DNA from: an uncultured Paracoccaceae bacterium
Lineage (GTDB): Bacteria; Pseudomonadota; Alphaproteobacteria; Rhodobacterales; Rhodobacteraceae
DNA: 64,000 nt
NCBI GenBank assembly: GCA_947503965.1
Contig: CANNFU010000001.1
Coordinates: 124,001 to 188,000 of the forward strand
Direction of reading: 5' to 3'
The first letter of the stretch is position 1, and each line of letters begins with the position of its first letter. Positions 19,601 to 28,006 of this stretch are shown piece by piece. The position numbers and the translations under genes are program-made. The notes below the pieces were generated by a model that saw only the letters and a program-made list of their open reading frames with translations, was not told the DNA's origin and made no database searches.

Positions 19601-20229
19601 GGCGCTATCCATTCGACCAGTCCAGCCAGATCGACGTGAACCTCCTCGATTTCTCGCGCCTGTTCGGCGCCGGGGCATTAATCGACAGCTTCATCGAAAA
19701 CAGTCTCGCACAATATGTGAACACCAATACGCAGCCCTGGTCCTGGCGGGCAGATTTCGGATTGTCGGCCGAAGCGCTGGCCCCGTTCCAAAACGCGCGT
19801 GCTATTCGTGACGCCCTGTTTCCCGGCGGGTCAGAACCCGTAATCGGGTTCCTTCTTACGCCCGAAGACCTCAGCACCAAGGCCGCGCGGGTCACATTGA
19901 ATGTCGACGGCCAGACGCTCAGCTATTCTCACGCAAGCACGGCCGCGCAACCGATGACATGGCCAGGACCAAATGGGACCAATATGATCTCGCTGTCATT
20001 CACACCTTTGGAAGGTGGACCTGAGGCGATCCGCACGGTCACAGGTGCATGGGCCATTCTAAGACTGATCGGCAACGGGCAACTTAGCCCGACGGCCCTG
20101 TCAGAGGTCTTTGACCTGCGCCTTATTGGTGGGGGCTACAGCGCCAGTTTTAGGTTACAGGCAAATAGCGTCGTCAATCCGTTTGATTTACAGATCTTTT
20201 CGGGCTTTCGCTGTCCGGAAGGCTTCTAG
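16690..20229 (+). CDS. tssM: T6SS membrane-complex protein TssM (IcmF)
   Basis: TssM is the large inner-membrane protein whose periplasmic arm reaches TssJ. It has two N-terminal transmembrane helices (about residues 5-28 and 44-62), a cytoplasmic NTPase domain with intact Walker A (GPPGTGKTTALR, about 134) and the LIDTAGRYVEQ Walker B region, and a third helix at about 440-460. The remainder is the periplasmic IcmF-related and C-terminal domains (RYPFDQ, WSWRADFGLS, WPGPNG). Length (1179 aa) is typical. It begins 3 bp after tssL. A diverged paralogue of the periplasmic part is found at 23089-25503. Confidence 0.95.
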   Translation: MGFVKTIFGFLFSRLLWTLIGIALICALIWFYGPLFQFGTMVPLATPIARIILIGLIVIAWLVSMLLKQLRVARANRMFVTELAGPPEPAPAAPGEENVAEVQAKFQNVLEQVKRSKLGGRKFVRDMPWYVIIGPPGTGKTTALRQSGLHFPIDLTDDLKGIGGTRNCDWFFTEDVVLIDTAGRYVEQKSDPDVDSTEWFGFLRALKKHRGRRALNGVILTLSVTELTESETELREHGRQIRKRLGELRDELGIDLPVYLLITKADLIVGFEAFFNDLSTREREQVWGATLPVGARVHGDTVEAEMKALLASLEHRTTNRVADDIPVADRAAAFRFPAQVDALTRPLKQLIETVFGESRFDDPGNLRGFYFTSATQEGSPVDVLVGGIAANFGLPQPTISARHSSEKRSFFLRNLLTDLIFPEAGLGTFDAKSEERRRWVWRGTMAAACVATLVAGGIFVASYIQQNRAIAAYGDTLTGLSARLSNIASRQAPTDPLDMPLALDAMGELGRASAGAPTGFLASIGPTASAERLYAQNIAYTRGLDHILRPRMLALLEATMWRQIRDPDYLLGALKTYQMMTGLAPFDQDYVAGWWQNQLPLHAPLDPFPDAEARDHQLAAIDVIAQSTDWPAPDPALVTAALESVCSIPISLRAYRALLSDPAVAGLPEWAPAVHMGPNGPQTFTRLSDKTLRIGLPGAFTYAGFHETVAPRIGAVALQAAVDRTVFAGGCAESADASADGIEADIAKLYYDEFIAQWDSLLRDLRIAPITDLETATRNLRDLSSADSSLQRLLTAVVAETDLTRPSEGEVATDAATQTVLAAAQRRLKGLTRLGQSSGLTNQLGGAGAEQALNGARVAEHFKPLRATIAEVDGQPPLLTDVTAALVALSNELQIVSASPNPQAALLSSGGLAVLTGAIANEAAILPDPIDDWITGIAGDTTAVTRDAIVAELNAKWRSDVLPFCTAAIQGRYPFDQSSQIDVNLLDFSRLFGAGALIDSFIENSLAQYVNTNTQPWSWRADFGLSAEALAPFQNARAIRDALFPGGSEPVIGFLLTPEDLSTKAARVTLNVDGQTLSYSHASTAAQPMTWPGPNGTNMISLSFTPLEGGPEAIRTVTGAWAILRLIGNGQLSPTALSEVFDLRLIGGGYSASFRLQANSVVNPFDLQIFSGFRCPEGF

Positions 20230-20231
20230 GC

Positions 20232-20693
20232 ATGCCGCCTGGCCTGTTTGGCAAACTACCCGCCCATGGTGATTTTGTCAGCCGGGGCCTGCCCGCCGGC
20301 CTGCGCAACACGCTGGATCATTGGATCACACACAATATCGGGCAAAGAACACTTCCTCGAGACGGATTGCGTGCGCGTCTGACGCTTGGCGGTGGACCAA
20401 TACTGGCCGTCATCCAGCAAAGCCAAGACAAACATGGGCGGGTCTTTCCTATTGTCGTGGTGGCGATAGATGGCGGACATAATACGGATGCTGTGCACCA
20501 GTGGTGCGACCAGACCGCGGAACTGCTGCAGACAGCAATTGCGGATAAGCTCGACGTCGACACCTTGCTGACGATCTTGCCTGCCGCGCCACAGGCGATG
20601 GGCGACGGAACACAGGCGAGCGATATCATCTGGCGAAAAGGCGAAGCTGCCATACCGCTTGCTACTGGGCTATCAGCACTTAGTTCTGATTGA
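20232..20693 (+). CDS. tagF: T6SS regulator TagF
   Basis: TagF represses T6SS assembly post-translationally and works opposite the kinase/FHA pathway. The hallmark opening GLFGKLPAHGDFVSRGLP is present, followed by LDHWI and the beta-rich centre (RVFPIVVVAID). At 153 residues it is a compact stand-alone TagF, without the fused phosphatase known from some alphaproteobacterial versions; here the phosphatase is a separate gene at 26359-27081. It starts 2 bp after tssM, and its 3' end overlaps the convergent vgrG by 14 bp. Confidence 0.9.
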   Translation: MPPGLFGKLPAHGDFVSRGLPAGLRNTLDHWITHNIGQRTLPRDGLRARLTLGGGPILAVIQQSQDKHGRVFPIVVVAIDGGHNTDAVHQWCDQTAELLQTAIADKLDVDTLLTILPAAPQAMGDGTQASDIIWRKGEAAIPLATGLSALSSD

Positions 20694-22989
20694 TCTTGCT
20701 GCCCTTCATGGTGATCTCACCATTCGCCTTGATGTTGAACTTGCCCGAGGCATCAAAGCTGATGTCTTTACCCTCGACCGTGATAGTGCCGTCTTTTTTC
20801 AGGGTCATCACGGATGATCCGCATTTCAGAACAATGCTGTCCGCCGCCTCAAGCATCATGCCCTTGCCAGCTTTGATCCAGACATCCTCTGCGACGTCAT
20901 GGGTCTGACCTTTGCCAACCTTTAGCAGGCGTCCGCCTTCATTCGTCCAGCTTTGGTTACCTTTCAGCGTGATCGTTTCATTGCCGCCAACACTTTCGGT
21001 TCGGTTACCGGAAATGTTCTGGTTTTCGTTTCCTGATACTGTCCAGGAATTGTCAGCGCCAATCGTATGGCTTTGCTCGGCGGCGACCCTGACGGTGCGC
21101 GACGCACCCACGACCTGAGATTGAGCCGCACCAACTGTTCGGTTTTCGGCCGCACCAACCCGATCATCGCGCGCCAATGCCACCTTGATCGTTTGGGTCA
21201 TCGCAACCGTCTGGCTGTGCATGCCACCGATGTTTTCGGTGCTGTTGGCCACAATGCTGATCGTCTCATTCGCGCCGACGGTCAGCGAACGGTCATTGCC
21301 GACACTTTCGGTATCGTCATTGCCAATGTTGACGTCTCGGTTAGCGCCGATGGTCGTAGTCTTGTTGTTGCCCACATCCTCCATCCGGTCGACCCCGATA
21401 GACTGGGTGGCATTGTTGTCGACACGTTCGGAAAAATCATGCTGGATCAACCGGGTTTCATCATTCTTGATCAGTTCGTTATGGTCTTTCTGCGCTTGAA
21501 AATAGACCTCTTCGGCGCCGGCCTTATCCTCGAACCGCAATTCGTTAAAGCCACCTCCGCCTAGCGAGCTATCGGATTTCCAGCCCGATTGGGTGGCACT
21601 TCCCGGCAAACCATAGGGCGGCATCTGCGCCGCGTTATAGACGCGCCCTGTGATGATCGGCTGATCGGGATCGCCTTCAAGAAAGTCCACAATCACCTCT
21701 TGCCCGATGCGCGGGATCTGGATGAACCCGTAGCCCGAACCGGCCCAGACCGAGCTGACGCGCACAAAGCAGGATGAATTTTCGTCGCTTTTGCCCAGCC
21801 TGTCCCAATGAAACTGGACCTTCACACGTGCATATTCATCGGTGAAAATCTCTTCACCCGCGGGGCCGACAACAACTGCCGTCTGTGGGCCGCGCATGAC
21901 GGGTTTGGGGGTAACGCGCGGCGGGCGGTATTCCTCGGTCGTGGGGGTCAGGGCCAGACTAATCTCGAAACCTTCTTCCACGTCGCTGGTATGGGCGGAG
22001 TATTGACCATCCCAAATCTCGTATTCCGTGCGCAAAACTGCGTATTCCGCATTCTCTGCATCGCGCCAAAAATCAGTCAACTTAAAGAGATGACCGCTGT
22101 GAATACCGCGGACCGTCGCCTTGGCGGAGGCGCGCGCCACGGGGGATTTCAGCGTCTGCATCCGCACCAGCGCCAGGGCATCACCCCGGTCAAGCTCGGT
22201 ATAGGTGCCGGGATAGTGATACGCTTCGAGATCGCCAAGATCGTGCTGCCCGGGATTGACGGATTTGCCCATCAGGTCGGCGGCGGGTTTGGTGAAATCA
22301 TAGTCGGTATGGGTGAATCCGCCCGTCGTCACCTGCGCATCCCAGCTCCATTGCGTGACGAAATTGCGGTTCTCAAAGGTCGGGGGCAGATCAGGCGAAA
22401 AAGCAATCTGTTCCTGCCCCGGAGCCGGTTGCAGCGCGTTGAGCGTATCAACCAGGATCAGCGTATGCGCTCCGTCATCAAATTCGAAAAACGTGAAAAT
22501 CCCCTCGTGCTCCATCCAGCGCATCAGGAAATCGAGATCGGATTCGCCGTATTGCACACAATAGGGGATCGGGTCGTATGTGTTCTGCAGCCGGTTCTCG
22601 AACTTGGCTGCGGGATAGGCCGAAAACACCTGTTCAATAATTTCCACGATAGACAGATTCTGAAAGATGCGGTTGTCGGTCGATTTCGACAAAAACCACA
22701 ACCAGGGCCGCAACTGCGCCCGGTATCCGGCGAGGTCGCCTGACACCTCTGTCATGCTGAGCCGGTCAACCAGACCATGCAAGAACACGCAATCCCCATC
22801 GTCGTGACCAATGCGCAGGGTAATGCCCTGCCCCAACAGATCGGCAGCGGCGATATCAATATCCTCGCTGACCATGTCCACATCAAAAGCAAAGCATCCG
22901 CCGATTTCGTTATGCCCGCGCATCCGTGAAAACAACAGCGTGTCAGCCCCAAGCGGCGTGGTGATTGTAAATTCGCGTCCTTTAGGCAT
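20680..22989 (-). CDS. vgrG: T6SS spike protein VgrG
   Basis: VgrG trimers cap the Hcp tube and pierce the target cell. The gp27-like N-terminal part covers about residues 1-380 (FTITTPLGADTLLFSRMRG, YCVQYGESDLDFLMRWMEHEGIFTFFEF). The gp5 OB-fold follows (DEYARVKVQFHWDRLGKSDENSSCFVRVS, GSGYGFIQIPRIGQEVIVDFLEGDPDQP). The protein ends in the repetitive gp5 beta-helix (VGNDRSLTVGANETISI-type strands) and a short DUF2345-like tail. No extra effector domain follows, so cargo would have to be bound non-covalently. It is last in the leftward operon with the TssM-like chimera and convergent with tagF. Confidence 0.94.
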   Translation of the reverse strand: MPKGREFTITTPLGADTLLFSRMRGHNEIGGCFAFDVDMVSEDIDIAAADLLGQGITLRIGHDDGDCVFLHGLVDRLSMTEVSGDLAGYRAQLRPWLWFLSKSTDNRIFQNLSIVEIIEQVFSAYPAAKFENRLQNTYDPIPYCVQYGESDLDFLMRWMEHEGIFTFFEFDDGAHTLILVDTLNALQPAPGQEQIAFSPDLPPTFENRNFVTQWSWDAQVTTGGFTHTDYDFTKPAADLMGKSVNPGQHDLGDLEAYHYPGTYTELDRGDALALVRMQTLKSPVARASAKATVRGIHSGHLFKLTDFWRDAENAEYAVLRTEYEIWDGQYSAHTSDVEEGFEISLALTPTTEEYRPPRVTPKPVMRGPQTAVVVGPAGEEIFTDEYARVKVQFHWDRLGKSDENSSCFVRVSSVWAGSGYGFIQIPRIGQEVIVDFLEGDPDQPIITGRVYNAAQMPPYGLPGSATQSGWKSDSSLGGGGFNELRFEDKAGAEEVYFQAQKDHNELIKNDETRLIQHDFSERVDNNATQSIGVDRMEDVGNNKTTTIGANRDVNIGNDDTESVGNDRSLTVGANETISIVANSTENIGGMHSQTVAMTQTIKVALARDDRVGAAENRTVGAAQSQVVGASRTVRVAAEQSHTIGADNSWTVSGNENQNISGNRTESVGGNETITLKGNQSWTNEGGRLLKVGKGQTHDVAEDVWIKAGKGMMLEAADSIVLKCGSSVMTLKKDGTITVEGKDISFDASGKFNIKANGEITMKGSKINQN

Positions 22990-23088
22990 CGGTCAGATCG
23001 CTTTCTGCAAAATATTCGTTCGAAAGGCGGTAATTGCCACTATATCGTTGCAGCATAACGCAATTCGAACATCGTGTAAGTCATCTCA

Positions 23089-25503
23089 TCACAGTTGCGC
23101 GGGACAGTGCAGTGTTTGCATCAACTGCCGGACAGATACAGGGTTGATCGGATCTGCGAAACGCAGTTCCACAAACAGCCTTCCGCTGGCGTCGCGGATA
23201 TCGACCAGAAACCGCCTGCCTTCATCACGCGGGCGCAAGCGCAGATCATCAAGCAAACGTAGCAGACCCCAAGGCCCCGTCCGGGTGAGCGCGGCGCTGG
23301 GGGCTGCACCTGCGAACTGCAGCGCAATGCCCTGCGCCGCCCCCGGACCCGGCCAATCAACTGCGACAGGCGCTGCATTCGCCCCCATCTGCACCTCAAC
23401 ACCGCCAAGGCGCAGGGTTGCCGCACCACGTTCGGCCAGTGTCGTGATCGTCATATCAGCACCCAGTGCTCCGCCCTCAAACATTCCCGCGCTAATCGTC
23501 ATCGCCTGTTCCAGAAAGACGGCCGTATCAGGGGATAACCCTGCAAAGCGCGCTTCGGTCTTCCAGCGCCATGGGCTCTGCGCCATGTCCAGATTAGGCG
23601 CTGCAAACTGACGGTAGAACAGCGGGATCGCGCCAGTCGGACCCAGCATCTGCTCTACAGCGCGAAGGGGTACGGGCGGGCCTTCTCCAAACGGAAACCG
23701 CCCTGACAACGCCTGCTCGCACTGGGTATGCACCCGCACCCAAGCTCGCGACAATGGGGTATCAGCAGCATTTCCGCCACTGATCCGCGCCAGTGTGTCT
23801 TCGACCAGCAGGGCCACAACGCGGGGTGCTGCCCGCAGCGATTGAATCGACTGGGCGCGTGTCGTCACACTCATGATCGCCTCATCACCGCGCGCCTGAT
23901 CTAGATCACGGGTACTGAGCGCGACATTGACGCTTGCGAACAGCCGACCGATTTCTGCCATCCGGCCTTGTTCGACATATTGGATCATCGGACCAAAGGT
24001 ACGGGCCACCTCTTGCAGCAAAGGACGCGGTCGGGTGCGGTCGGACCCACCAACCTGCAACCAGACCTCTTGCAAAAGGGCCGGCAGCGGCGATTGAGAT
24101 TGCGACAGGATACCCGAAACGATGATCGCCGTCTCCGGCTCTTCGAAGGGAATAACGCGCAGATCGGACAACCAGTCCTGCCAGACACGGATCGTTTCGG
24201 TTTGCTGGCGGGCCAGCACCAGATCAGGCGTGTCATTGCGGCGCGGCAGGTCCTGCCCAAAAAGGGGGATCGCCAAATCACGGGTCTTCTGCACGGCCAC
24301 GCCCGACGCGATATCACGGGCCGCCGCCCATCCGGCGGTCGTGTACAGACCCGGCACCTGCAGCGGCGCGCCCGACCGGCGCTGTGCCACCTGTGCCAGA
24401 CGGGGCACTGCATTGCCCGCGTCCCAGACTGGCAGGTCCGCAATATCCGGCGCACGCAGCATCTCTAGCCAGGCCCGATCTGCCTCGGTCGTTTCGGCGG
24501 CAAACCCGCGAGCCTGTTCCATTATCAACGGATCGGGCGGCGGCAGATCGGGAACGGGGCCGGGAATGAACGCGATATGGGCAGCGAACCCCTTTAACCC
24601 GAATGTCTTTTCACGCGCCGCGACCCAACCGGCAAGAAAACCCGGCTCCCATGCGGTCTGCCCGGTCAATATCCCATGCGCGCGGATCGAATCGTAAAGT
24701 GCCAGCCCCTGCCCTTCGGTCGCCAATGCTAGATCAATCGCATCGCTTAGTAGAGGGGTCGCCGATTGGCTGACCGCCTGTTGATACCGCGCCTCTGCCT
24801 CGCCCACTGCGTCGGCAAAGGGCAGCGTTACCGCGCCGCGCAACGGCGCCTGGCGCACGGCGTGGCGCACATGGACCAGATCATCGGACAGCGTATTCAG
24901 CGTCTGCACGATCTGATCGCTTTGCCCGGTCATCCGTGCCATCAAATCGGTTTCCAAATCGACATAGGCCGCCAGCGCCTGTCGATGAAACCGCACCTCA
25001 AGATAAGTGACATAGGCGCCAAGACCGACGACCAGCATAGCCACCACACCGATGACAGCCCTCATCCCAAGCGCAGGTTGCTGCCCCTGCACTGTCCGCA
25101 CATCAGAGAAACGCCGCAGGCAATGGTCTAGAAATGCCGAAAGCGCCTCAAAATCAGCGCCCTGCCCCTTGGCGATATCAGCGAACTGCGCGATGTCCTG
25201 TTTCGTGATATTGCGCCCGCCAAAAAGCTTTTGCCGGACCAGACCCGACCACGCTGCCAGATTGACCCGGCGACGGCTGCGCACCGCCTGATCCGCCAAT
25301 GCAGCCAGCGCCAACCGGGCTGGAGGAATTTGGACAGACGGGATGCCTCGCGCCTCACACCCCTCGGCAAAGCGCTGCAACCGAGCGGCCAACTCATCGG
25401 CAAGCCTGCGCAGATCGGATATGTCATCAGCGCCCAGATGCGCCAGAAAATCCTCAAACGGTGCAGCCTCTTGGTGCAGAATTGTCTCTGTCTGCTGGGA
25501 CAC
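23089..25503 (-). CDS. TssM-like periplasmic protein with DotU/TssL-like N-terminus and no NTPase
   Basis: This 804-residue protein is a second membrane-complex protein inside the T6SS cluster. I take GTG 25503 as start (MSQQTETILH), two bases after the preceding stop. Residues 1-135 are helical and look like a DotU/TssL cytoplasmic domain (ALAALADQAVRSRRRVNLAAW, then FLDHCLRRF). One transmembrane helix lies at about 148-168. The rest aligns by eye with the periplasmic part of TssM at 16690-20229: SGRFPFGEG against QGRYPFDQS, SPWRWKTEARFAGLS against QPWSWRADFGLSAEA, VDWPGPG against MTWPGPN, then TGPWGLLRLLDD against TGAWAILRLIGN. It has no Walker A or B motif. It may form an alternative or auxiliary envelope complex. 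The TssM-type C-terminus is clear; the TssL-like N-terminus is moderately supported. Confidence 0.8.
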   Translation of the reverse strand: MSQQTETILHQEAAPFEDFLAHLGADDISDLRRLADELAARLQRFAEGCEARGIPSVQIPPARLALAALADQAVRSRRRVNLAAWSGLVRQKLFGGRNITKQDIAQFADIAKGQGADFEALSAFLDHCLRRFSDVRTVQGQQPALGMRAVIGVVAMLVVGLGAYVTYLEVRFHRQALAAYVDLETDLMARMTGQSDQIVQTLNTLSDDLVHVRHAVRQAPLRGAVTLPFADAVGEAEARYQQAVSQSATPLLSDAIDLALATEGQGLALYDSIRAHGILTGQTAWEPGFLAGWVAAREKTFGLKGFAAHIAFIPGPVPDLPPPDPLIMEQARGFAAETTEADRAWLEMLRAPDIADLPVWDAGNAVPRLAQVAQRRSGAPLQVPGLYTTAGWAAARDIASGVAVQKTRDLAIPLFGQDLPRRNDTPDLVLARQQTETIRVWQDWLSDLRVIPFEEPETAIIVSGILSQSQSPLPALLQEVWLQVGGSDRTRPRPLLQEVARTFGPMIQYVEQGRMAEIGRLFASVNVALSTRDLDQARGDEAIMSVTTRAQSIQSLRAAPRVVALLVEDTLARISGGNAADTPLSRAWVRVHTQCEQALSGRFPFGEGPPVPLRAVEQMLGPTGAIPLFYRQFAAPNLDMAQSPWRWKTEARFAGLSPDTAVFLEQAMTISAGMFEGGALGADMTITTLAERGAATLRLGGVEVQMGANAAPVAVDWPGPGAAQGIALQFAGAAPSAALTRTGPWGLLRLLDDLRLRPRDEGRRFLVDIRDASGRLFVELRFADPINPVSVRQLMQTLHCPAQL

Positions 25504-25505
25504 CG

Positions 25506-26354
25506 CTAGATCTGCCCGGCATCTGCCCAACGGCGCAATGTTTCGACACCGACTTCGAAATGCATCGAATCCTCGCGTGAATAGGTAGCACCCCAGTACC
25601 ACCCTTCTTCGTTGAAAAGCTCGGCGATCAACAACAGGCCAAATTGCGTGCTGCCATCGGCAAAATCATCAAGATCGTTGTCCAATGTGATGTCCACAGC
25701 GGTACCCCAGCTGTGATTGGAGATCGAAGAACGCGACCCTCGGATCAGCCGAACGCAAAGCGCACCTGCCGTCCCGACGGCGGCATAGATATCCGGCTCG
25801 CTCTCTTGCAGACGACCCATAATCCGTTCGAGCGAATCCAGTGCGGGTTTGATCATGGTGACACGGATCGGACCAATTTGCCGGGTTTCAAGAAGGGCGC
25901 GCAAGTTCGGATTGGTCACACTTTGGCAGGTCGTGTCATATTGCGCGCGCGGTTGGCCAAGAAGTTCAAGCATAACGCGGTTACCCGGCTGTGTGACACC
26001 AAGGTTAAACCGGCTACGGGCCAGCGTCATCTCTTCAGTCATCTCTACAGTGTCGTCGTGTTCGGCATGATCATCACCGAGACCCGATTGCAATGTCGGG
26101 GGGGCGGCGGCAACCGGGGCGGCTTCCAAGGCAGCACGCAGGCGGGCAATCTCATCTTCTGCTTGCCGCAACGCATCTTCAGCAGCAGCCTGATCTGTAC
26201 GCGCTGCGCGCAATTCCACCTCTGCGCGGTTCAACCGGACCAGGGCGCCACCATCCTCCACCTGCAAAAGCGCGGTGATCACGGCAAATACCAACCCGGC
26301 CAGCACCAATCCAATGGTAATGATCAAGGGACCGACAAATCCTGTGCCCCGCAT
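25506..26354 (-). CDS. Membrane-anchored M15-type D,D/L,D-carboxypeptidase-like protein of the T6SS
   Basis: This is probably a peptidoglycan-cleaving metallopeptidase placed to open the wall for T6SS assembly, comparable in role to TagX of Acinetobacter. It has an N-terminal transmembrane helix (about residues 8-31), a coiled coil (about 38-78), an acidic linker, and a C-terminal VanY/M15_4-type domain. Zinc and catalytic residues are visible: SNHSWGTAVDI gives His214 and Asp221, and EDSMHFEV gives Asp262 and His265. It sits 4 bp after pppA and 2 bp before the TssM-like chimera. The membrane anchor and lack of an immunity-gene partner argue against a secreted effector, though that is not excluded. 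Confidence 0.82.
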   Translation of the reverse strand: MRGTGFVGPLIITIGLVLAGLVFAVITALLQVEDGGALVRLNRAEVELRAARTDQAAAEDALRQAEDEIARLRAALEAAPVAAAPPTLQSGLGDDHAEHDDTVEMTEEMTLARSRFNLGVTQPGNRVMLELLGQPRAQYDTTCQSVTNPNLRALLETRQIGPIRVTMIKPALDSLERIMGRLQESEPDIYAAVGTAGALCVRLIRGSRSSISNHSWGTAVDITLDNDLDDFADGSTQFGLLLIAELFNEEGWYWGATYSREDSMHFEVGVETLRRWADAGQI

Positions 26355-26358
26355 TGCC

Positions 26359-27081
26359 CTATTGCTCCGTTGCAGCGATCACGATGACCGACACATTGTC
26401 CGGTGCACCAGCATCAAGGGCAGCGCGCACAAGCGCGGCAGCGGCGGTCTTGGGGTCCTCATGCGATTGCAGCGTCTGCGCGATCAGATAGTCCGGGACA
26501 CAGGTGGTCAGCCCATCACTGCACAGCAATATCCGATCATCCGCACGCATGGGCAACGTCACGAAATCCGCCACCACGGTCGGCTCTACCCCCATCGCGC
26601 GGGTGATCACGTTACGATCAACATGGTTCTGTGCCTCTTGCGGGGTGATAACACCATCATCGACCAATTCCTGAACCCGTGAATGATCATGTGACAACTG
26701 ACGCAATGTCCCCCCGCGCCAAAGATAGATGCGGCTGTCGCCGACCCACGCCAGATAAGACAGGTTGTCCTGAAGATAGGCGGCCACCAATGTGGCCCCG
26801 ATGGTCACACCCCGCCGGATCATCATTGCGTGAATGTCCGTATTGATGCGCGCGATCTGATCGGCCAGCATTACGTCGGGCTCTGCCCCGTCTTCAAGGG
26901 CCGCCAGACCATCCACAACCATTTCGGCAGCCACATCGCCGTGGCCGTGACCGCCCATCCCATCTGCAACAACCCATAGCTGACCAGTCGGATCCAGCAG
27001 GATCGCATCCTCATTGCGCGCGCGCACCTGACCGACATGGGTGTAACCTGCCCCAGAAAACCGCAATTCCGATGATGTCAT
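26359..27081 (-). CDS. pppA: PP2C-family Ser/Thr phosphatase PppA of the T6SS
   Basis: PppA removes the phosphate added by the T6SS kinase and so resets assembly. The 240-residue protein is a compact PP2C enzyme with the metal-binding motifs GQVRARNEDAIL, WVVADGMGGHGHGDVAA, LAWVGDSRIYLWR and GAPDNVSVIVI. I place the start at 27081, where GGTGGT lies upstream of ATG; an in-frame ATG 132 bp earlier would add an unconserved, non-globular leader. It heads the leftward operon pppA-M15 peptidase-TssM-like-vgrG and is divergent from the OmpA-type gene. Confidence 0.92.
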   Translation of the reverse strand: MTSSELRFSGAGYTHVGQVRARNEDAILLDPTGQLWVVADGMGGHGHGDVAAEMVVDGLAALEDGAEPDVMLADQIARINTDIHAMMIRRGVTIGATLVAAYLQDNLSYLAWVGDSRIYLWRGGTLRQLSHDHSRVQELVDDGVITPQEAQNHVDRNVITRAMGVEPTVVADFVTLPMRADDRILLCSDGLTTCVPDYLIAQTLQSHEDPKTAAAALVRAALDAGAPDNVSVIVIAATEQ

Positions 27082-27224
27082 CGCAACACCACCAAAGTGC
27101 CTTTGAAAACGCTGCGGCAAGGATTGTAGAAATAGGTCATTCTCTGCCGACCAAACGTTGCAATAAATCAAGTTTACCGCAATACTATGGGCTGTCCTAA
27201 TCCTTTTTTTCACTGGGGATTGTT

Positions 27225-27908
27225 ATGAAAAAACTGAATTTCGTCACTGCATTACTTCTGGGCGTCAGCGCCACTGCCGGTCAGGCGCAAGAAATCAACG
27301 AAAGCGAAATCATTTCGCTGTTCGAAGCACAGCGCGACGCGTTCACCGAATTGCGCGAAGGCGGCACCATGCGCACCCGCGGGCTGACGCTGGTGACCGT
27401 CGATGATGTAGAGTCCCCAGCCGTGGCCGAGCTTGAAACACCCGACAGCCCCGATGCAGGTGTTGAGCTTTCTCCACTGGAGACGACCACCGATACCGAT
27501 GTTGCACAGGTGACACCGACCGCCCCGCTGGCACCGCTGACCGATAGCGTGACGTTCGGGCGGCTTGATCCGGACCTGCAGGTCAATCTGTTCGTGAAAT
27601 TCGGTTTCGACTCGGCCGCAATCGCAGACGATCAGAAACCGACGCTTGATCGGATGTGCACGGTGATGCGCGATAGCGATATTGAGGTCTTTCAGATCGT
27701 CGGGCACACCGATAATGCGGGGTCAGACGCATATAACGAACAACTCTCGCGCCTGCGCGCGGAAGAGGTGGCGCGCTATCTGGTTGGCAGCTGCAACATG
27801 GCGGCAACCCGGCTGACCACGCTGGGGATGGGTGAACGTTTCCCAATCAACGAGGCAGATCCGCGTGCCGACGAAAACCGTAGGGTCGAATTCCAGGCGC
27901 TGAGCTGA
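27225..27908 (+). CDS. OmpA-family peptidoglycan-binding protein
   Basis: This is a secreted 227-residue protein with a signal peptide (about residues 1-21, ending GQAQ), an acidic Pro/Thr-rich linker, and a C-terminal OmpA-like domain at about 120-227. The domain carries the diagnostic IVGHTDNAGSDAYNEQLSRLRAEEVARYL and DENRRVEFQAL motifs. No lipobox is present. It should anchor an envelope assembly to peptidoglycan, and it is the second OmpA domain in the cluster besides TssL. Divergent placement next to pppA suggests it belongs to the T6SS locus, but it could be an unlinked wall protein. Confidence 0.85.
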   Translation: MKKLNFVTALLLGVSATAGQAQEINESEIISLFEAQRDAFTELREGGTMRTRGLTLVTVDDVESPAVAELETPDSPDAGVELSPLETTTDTDVAQVTPTAPLAPLTDSVTFGRLDPDLQVNLFVKFGFDSAAIADDQKPTLDRMCTVMRDSDIEVFQIVGHTDNAGSDAYNEQLSRLRAEEVARYLVGSCNMAATRLTTLGMGERFPINEADPRADENRRVEFQALS

Positions 27909-27925
27909 ACAAAAATGATATGAAT

Positions 27926-27940
27926 TCGCTGTTTCAGCGA
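27926..27940. repeat. Small perfect stem-loop after the OmpA-type gene
   Basis: A 6-bp perfect inverted repeat (TCGCTG, 3-base loop, CAGCGA) lies 17 bases after the stop codon. There is no clear U-tract behind it, so it is at best a weak terminator or a 3'-end stabilising hairpin. Confidence 0.3.
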
Positions 27941-28006
27941 TAGTCTGACATTTCCACTTCCCTCTGGGGGGATCCAAAGTGTGTGGAATGACGTCATTTC
28001 CCTTCG

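Noticed and set aside
21808-22743. 311-codon plus-strand open frame
   Set aside because: Antisense to the well-conserved vgrG; no ribosome-binding site or family features.
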